Below, piece by piece: positions 5,818-8,137 of a stretch of 8,137 nucleotides of DNA; position 1 is the stretch's first letter, and every line of letters begins with the position of its first letter. A program made the translations under genes and the position numbers. The notes below the pieces were generated by a model. That model worked only from the letters and a program-made list of their open reading frames with translations, was not told where the DNA came from and did no database searches. This DNA comes from Pelotomaculum sp. (GTDB taxonomy: Bacteria > Bacillota > Desulfotomaculia > Desulfotomaculales > Pelotomaculaceae), in contig DNIT01000201.1 in assembly GCA_003489345.1 (NCBI GenBank), forward strand, positions 5,329 through 13,465. The letters are read 5' to 3'.

Positions 5818-5886
5818 TAGCAGTTAGCGCAGTAAGTTTAGAGCAGAGTATAGATGAGGAGTTTTTGAGCTTAGCTGAGATGAGAG
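5818..5886 (+). promoter_or_regulatory. TRAP-type (G/U)AG triplet array in the trp leader
   Basis: Eleven non-overlapping TAG or GAG triplets begin at 5818, 5825, 5841, 5846, 5851, 5856, 5859, 5867, 5872, 5877 and 5882. Two runs, 5841-5858 and 5867-5884, have the exact 2-base spacing that the tryptophan-activated TRAP ring of 11 subunits prefers. Extra overlapping triplets lie at 5839 and 5884, and CAG occurs at 5821, 5830 and 5844. The array ends inside the 5' arm of the antiterminator, so a bound protein would prevent that fold and permit termination when tryptophan is plentiful. HutP also reads NAG triplets, so the protein encoded just upstream is a second candidate reader. Confidence 0.8.
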
Positions 5887-5918
5887 TTCGTTGCTGGAAT
5901 TGAATTCCGCCGGCACTC
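5884..5918 (+). promoter_or_regulatory. Antiterminator hairpin of the trp attenuator
   Basis: The apical stem is GGAAT (5896-5900) with ATTCC (5904-5908). It continues through U-G at 5895/5909, a C-C mismatch, G5893-C5911, two U-G pairs and G5890-C5914. After a 2-base bulge come U5887-A5915 and GAG (5884-5886) with CTC (5916-5918). Its 3' side consumes the whole 5' arm of the terminator, and its 5' base contains the last AG triplets. The two folds are therefore mutually exclusive. Confidence 0.65.
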
Positions 5919-5936
5919 GTTTGAGTGCCGGTTTTT
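5910..5936 (+). terminator. Intrinsic terminator (trp attenuator)
   Basis: CCGGCACTC (5910-5918) and GAGTGCCGG (5923-5931) form a perfect 9-bp stem with a 4-base GTTT loop. TTTTT follows at 5932-5936. It lies about 110 bases before trpE and after the triplet array, so it works as a regulated attenuator. It would also stop any read-through from the HutP-family gene. Confidence 0.92.
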
Positions 5937-5970
5937 GCTTTTTGGGGTTAATTAGACTAGGTGATTCACA

Positions 5971-5999
5971 GTGCTGAACACAGGCTGAGTTGTTCGTAC
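5971..5999 (+). other. Hairpin between the attenuator and trpE
   Basis: GTGC-T-GAACA (5971-5980) pairs with TGTTCGTAC (5991-5999) as a 9-bp stem with one bulged T and one G-U pair, around a 10-base loop. It ends about 29 bases before the trpE ribosome site. AACACA (5978-5983) could instead pair with TGTGTT (6017-6022), nearer the start. A role in trpE translation or RNA stability is possible but unproven. Confidence 0.35.
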
Positions 6000-6042
6000 A
6001 CAGTCAACAAAGGTAATGTGTTCTTTTAAGGAGGGAGAGTCC

Positions 6043-7521
6043 GTGGGGGCACCGGACAAAGAAGAATACCTGTCATTAAGTAAGCGCTACGATCTAATTC
6101 CGGTCAGTCAAGTAATCAACGCCGATTTGGACACACCGATCAGTGTCTACAAAAAAGTATCACCACAAGGCCCGGCCTACCTACTGGAAAGCGTCGAAGG
6201 TGGAGAGAACCTGGCCCGGCACTCTTTTATCGGCTGTGACCCTTTTTTACTCTTTTCCTCCCGTGGCGAAACATCGTTTCTTACCGGAGCAGGGCAGCAG
6301 GAAGCCTTACAGGGCTCCCCGCTGGAAAATTTGGCACGGGTTATTTCCAGGTACCGGGTTTACCCGGCGCCCGGACTGCCCCGTTTTTCCGGAGGCGCGG
6401 TGGGTTATCTCAGTTATGACGCAGTCCGTTTTATGGAAAGAGTCAATTTGCCGCGCTGTGGAACCCCTGACCTGCCGGACTGTAGCTTTATCTTCGCCGG
6501 TACGGTGTTGATTCTTGATCATGTCAGCAGGTCCTTGACCATCGTTATTAACAGCCGGCCCGGCAATTGCCCTGCTCATGCCTACGACGAGGCTGAACGG
6601 CGGATTGCGGAAGTGGCCGGGGCAATTTGCGGCAAACTGGCCACAAAGGATGGGAGTGGCAAGCCTTCCGCCGGTTTTGGCCCGGTCGTGTCCAATATTA
6701 CAGCAGCAGAGTTTAAGGCCGGTGTGGCGCGGGCCAAAGAGTACATAAAAGCGGGGGATGTTCTGCAGGTGGTACTGTCGCGCAGACTCAGCATGACTTT
6801 TCATGGTGATTCATTTCAAGTCTACCGCAGATTGCGGTCTCTGAATCCCTCTCCGTACCTGTATTATCTGGATTTTGGCGACGCCAAGATAATCGGGTCT
6901 TCACCTGAGATGCTGGTACGACTGGACGGCGGTACGGTGGAGACCTGTCCAATTGCCGGCACCCGCCCGCGCGGGGATGGGCTTGAGGCCGACCAGCGCC
7001 TGGCCAAAGACCTTCTGGAAGACGCCAAAGAAAGGGCCGAGCACCTGATGCTGGTAGACCTGGGCCGTAATGACCTGGGCAAGGTGTCTGAAACAGGAAC
7101 TGTAAGAGTGTCCCGTTTTATGGAAGTAGAAAAATTTTCGCATGTGATGCACCTGGTATCCCATGTCACGGGCCGTATAGCTCCAGGTTTAAATGCCTTT
7201 GACGCACTCAAAGCATGTTTCCCCGCCGGCACGGTCACCGGAGCTCCCAAGGTGCGGGCTATGGAAATAATTTCCGAACTGGAGCCGGAGGCGCGGGGAA
7301 TATATGCCGGAGCAATCGGCTATTTCGGTTTTTCAGGCAACCTGGATACGGCCATTGCCATAAGGACGGTAGTTGTCCATAATGGCTGCGCTTATGTTCA
7401 GACCGGAGCCGGGATCGTCGCCGATTCCGACCCTGAAATGGAATACCGGGAAACCCAAAACAAAGCTATGGCGTTGATTAAAACCCTGGAGGAGGTCGGA
7501 CAGCGTGGTGCTGATGATTGA
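6043..7521 (+). CDS. trpE: Anthranilate synthase component I
   Basis: TrpE converts chorismate to anthranilate with ammonia delivered by TrpG, the first committed step of tryptophan synthesis in the cytoplasm. The 492-residue product has the usual length. The N-terminal domain carries the LLES motif at residues 47-50 that forms the tryptophan feedback site. The C-terminal chorismate-binding domain spans about residues 220-485. It shows SSPEMLVRL, the block PIAGTRPRG near 302, LVDLGRNDLGKVS, PAGTVTGAPKVRAMEI near 393, the YFGFSGNLDTAIAIRT segment, and QTGAGIVADSDPEMEYRET. These favour TrpE over PabB, as does the trp attenuator upstream. The frame opens at ATG 6016, but AAGGAGGG (6028-6034) lies after it; GTG 6043 is correctly spaced and is chosen. 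The 3' end overlaps trpG by 17 bases. Confidence 0.95.
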   Translation: MGAPDKEEYLSLSKRYDLIPVSQVINADLDTPISVYKKVSPQGPAYLLESVEGGENLARHSFIGCDPFLLFSSRGETSFLTGAGQQEALQGSPLENLARVISRYRVYPAPGLPRFSGGAVGYLSYDAVRFMERVNLPRCGTPDLPDCSFIFAGTVLILDHVSRSLTIVINSRPGNCPAHAYDEAERRIAEVAGAICGKLATKDGSGKPSAGFGPVVSNITAAEFKAGVARAKEYIKAGDVLQVVLSRRLSMTFHGDSFQVYRRLRSLNPSPYLYYLDFGDAKIIGSSPEMLVRLDGGTVETCPIAGTRPRGDGLEADQRLAKDLLEDAKERAEHLMLVDLGRNDLGKVSETGTVRVSRFMEVEKFSHVMHLVSHVTGRIAPGLNAFDALKACFPAGTVTGAPKVRAMEIISELEPEARGIYAGAIGYFGFSGNLDTAIAIRTVVVHNGCAYVQTGAGIVADSDPEMEYRETQNKAMALIKTLEEVGQRGADD

Positions 7522-8074
7522 TAATTATGATTCATTTACCTACAACCTGGTCCAGTATTTGGGTGAGCTGGGCCAGGAGGTCCGGGTGTACCGCAATGAC
7601 ACGATTACCTGCGAAGAAATTGAGGAACTCCAACCGCAGCACCTGGTAATCTCCCCCGGTCCCTGCACGCCAGACGAGGCGGGGGTATCCATGGAGGTAA
7701 TCCGGCGCTTTGCAGGCGTAGTCCCCATCCTGGGTGTTTGTCTCGGGCACCAGGCCATCGGGCAGTGCTTCGGCGGCAGGGTAGTGCGGGCGGAGAGATT
7801 GATGCACGGTAAGACCTCCCCGGTTCACCACGACGGCCGGACAATTTTCCGCCAGATTCCAAAGCCGTTTACCGCCACCCGCTATCATTCGCTTCTGGTG
7901 GAACGGGAAAGCATCCCCGATTGCCTGGAGATAACAGCTTATACCACGGAAGGCGAGGTGATGGGTCTCCGGCACCGCAGTCGTACGGTGGAGGGGGTGC
8001 AGTTCCATCCGGAATCTATACTTAGCGAGCACGGCCACCGCCTGCTGCAGAACTTCCTGACATTAACCTGTTAA
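7505..8074 (+). CDS. trpG: Anthranilate synthase component II (glutamine amidotransferase)
   Basis: TrpG hydrolyses glutamine and channels ammonia to TrpE. The 189-residue product is a stand-alone class I amidotransferase. It opens with VLMIDNYDSFTYNLVQYLGE and carries the oxyanion-hole loop SPGPCTPDEAG near residue 50. The nucleophile is C79 in GVCLGHQAIGQ, and the catalytic pair H168 and E170 lies in GVQFHPES. HGKTSPVHHD near residue 100 is also typical. GTG 7505 follows GGAGGAGGT at 7488-7496, which lies within trpE; the 17-base overlap suggests translational coupling and equal subunit production. Such proteins may also serve as PabA in folate synthesis. The expected next gene, trpD, would lie beyond the window. 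Confidence 0.95.
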   Translation: MVLMIDNYDSFTYNLVQYLGELGQEVRVYRNDTITCEEIEELQPQHLVISPGPCTPDEAGVSMEVIRRFAGVVPILGVCLGHQAIGQCFGGRVVRAERLMHGKTSPVHHDGRTIFRQIPKPFTATRYHSLLVERESIPDCLEITAYTTEGEVMGLRHRSRTVEGVQFHPESILSEHGHRLLQNFLTLTC

Positions 8075-8079
8075 CAAAT

Positions 8080-8110
8080 AGGAAGCAGGGGGACGGTTCT
8101 TTTGCTTCCT
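8080..8110 (+). repeat. Palindromic intergenic repeat, REP-like
   Basis: AGGAAGCA (8080-8087) and TGCTTCCT (8103-8110) are perfect inverted copies around a 15-base loop containing GGGGACGGTTCT. From memory, the GGGGACGGTTCT core recurs in intergenic palindromes of many bacteria, some tied to REP-associated IS200-like transposases. The T residues are in the loop rather than after the stem, so it is not a convincing terminator. It lies only a few bases after the trpG stop. Confidence 0.5.
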
Positions 8111-8137
8111 GCGACCCCATAGGAATGCAGAATATAC

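Noticed and set aside
4593..5820. Similar AAGTTTAAATAAGTT (4600 region) and AAGTTAAATAAGTT (5806 region) strings
   Set aside because: Short, A/T-only similarity that is easily produced by chance in intergenic DNA.
5804..6042. T-box riboswitch for tRNA-Trp in the trpE leader
   Set aside because: There is no AGGGTGGNACCGCG-like T-box sequence and no specifier-loop arrangement; the triplet array explains the leader better.
1..8137. CRISPR arrays, tRNA or rRNA genes, complete insertion sequences
   Set aside because: No regularly spaced repeats, no tRNA cloverleaf or rRNA signature and no transposase frame were seen on either strand.

Overview
The window reads as a chromosomal segment of a Gram-positive, spore-forming member of the Firmicutes. 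The spore maturation pair spmA-spmB, the spmB-rluB neighbourhood known from Bacillus subtilis, strong GGAGG-type ribosome sites, frequent GTG/TTG starts and a HutP-family RNA-binding protein all point that way. The protein style and moderate GC content suggest the Desulfotomaculum/Pelotomaculum side of the Peptococcaceae. That placement is inference; no rRNA is present to confirm it.

Layout, all genes on the + strand. (1) 1-162 is the tail of an unrecognised gene. (2) 267-1544 is a GidA/TrmFO-like FAD oxidoreductase with an unusual cysteine cluster, and its ribosome site lies in a perfect hairpin. (3) 1633-2882 is a sporulation unit: a sigma-E-like promoter, spmA, spmB and a terminator. (4) 2883-3262 is a gene-free stretch of about 380 bases with promoter candidates and a small palindrome-rich island, followed by rluB (3263-4003). 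(5) Two genes I do not recognise follow: a soluble 156-residue protein (4130-4600) and a 155-residue protein with one N-terminal membrane anchor (4702-5169). (6) 5177-5706 is a HutP-family gene with its own promoter and a leader hairpin. (7) 5768-5936 is a tryptophan attenuator: promoter, eleven non-overlapping (G/U)AG triplets, an antiterminator and an overlapping intrinsic terminator. (8) trpE (6043-7521) and trpG (7505-8074) overlap and encode the two subunits of anthranilate synthase. The window ends in a palindromic repeat.

The best discovery is the trpE leader. Its eleven triplets, mostly spaced by two bases, run into the base of an antiterminator whose 3' side is the 5' arm of a 9-bp terminator. 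This is the architecture of TRAP (MtrB) attenuation in Bacillus subtilis. Immediately upstream sits a gene for a HutP-family protein, a second family that reads NAG triplets in RNA. In my remembered alignment this protein lacks two of the three metal-binding histidines of B. subtilis HutP. Whether an unlinked TRAP or the adjacent HutP-like protein reads the leader is the open question. No mtrB gene is visible here.
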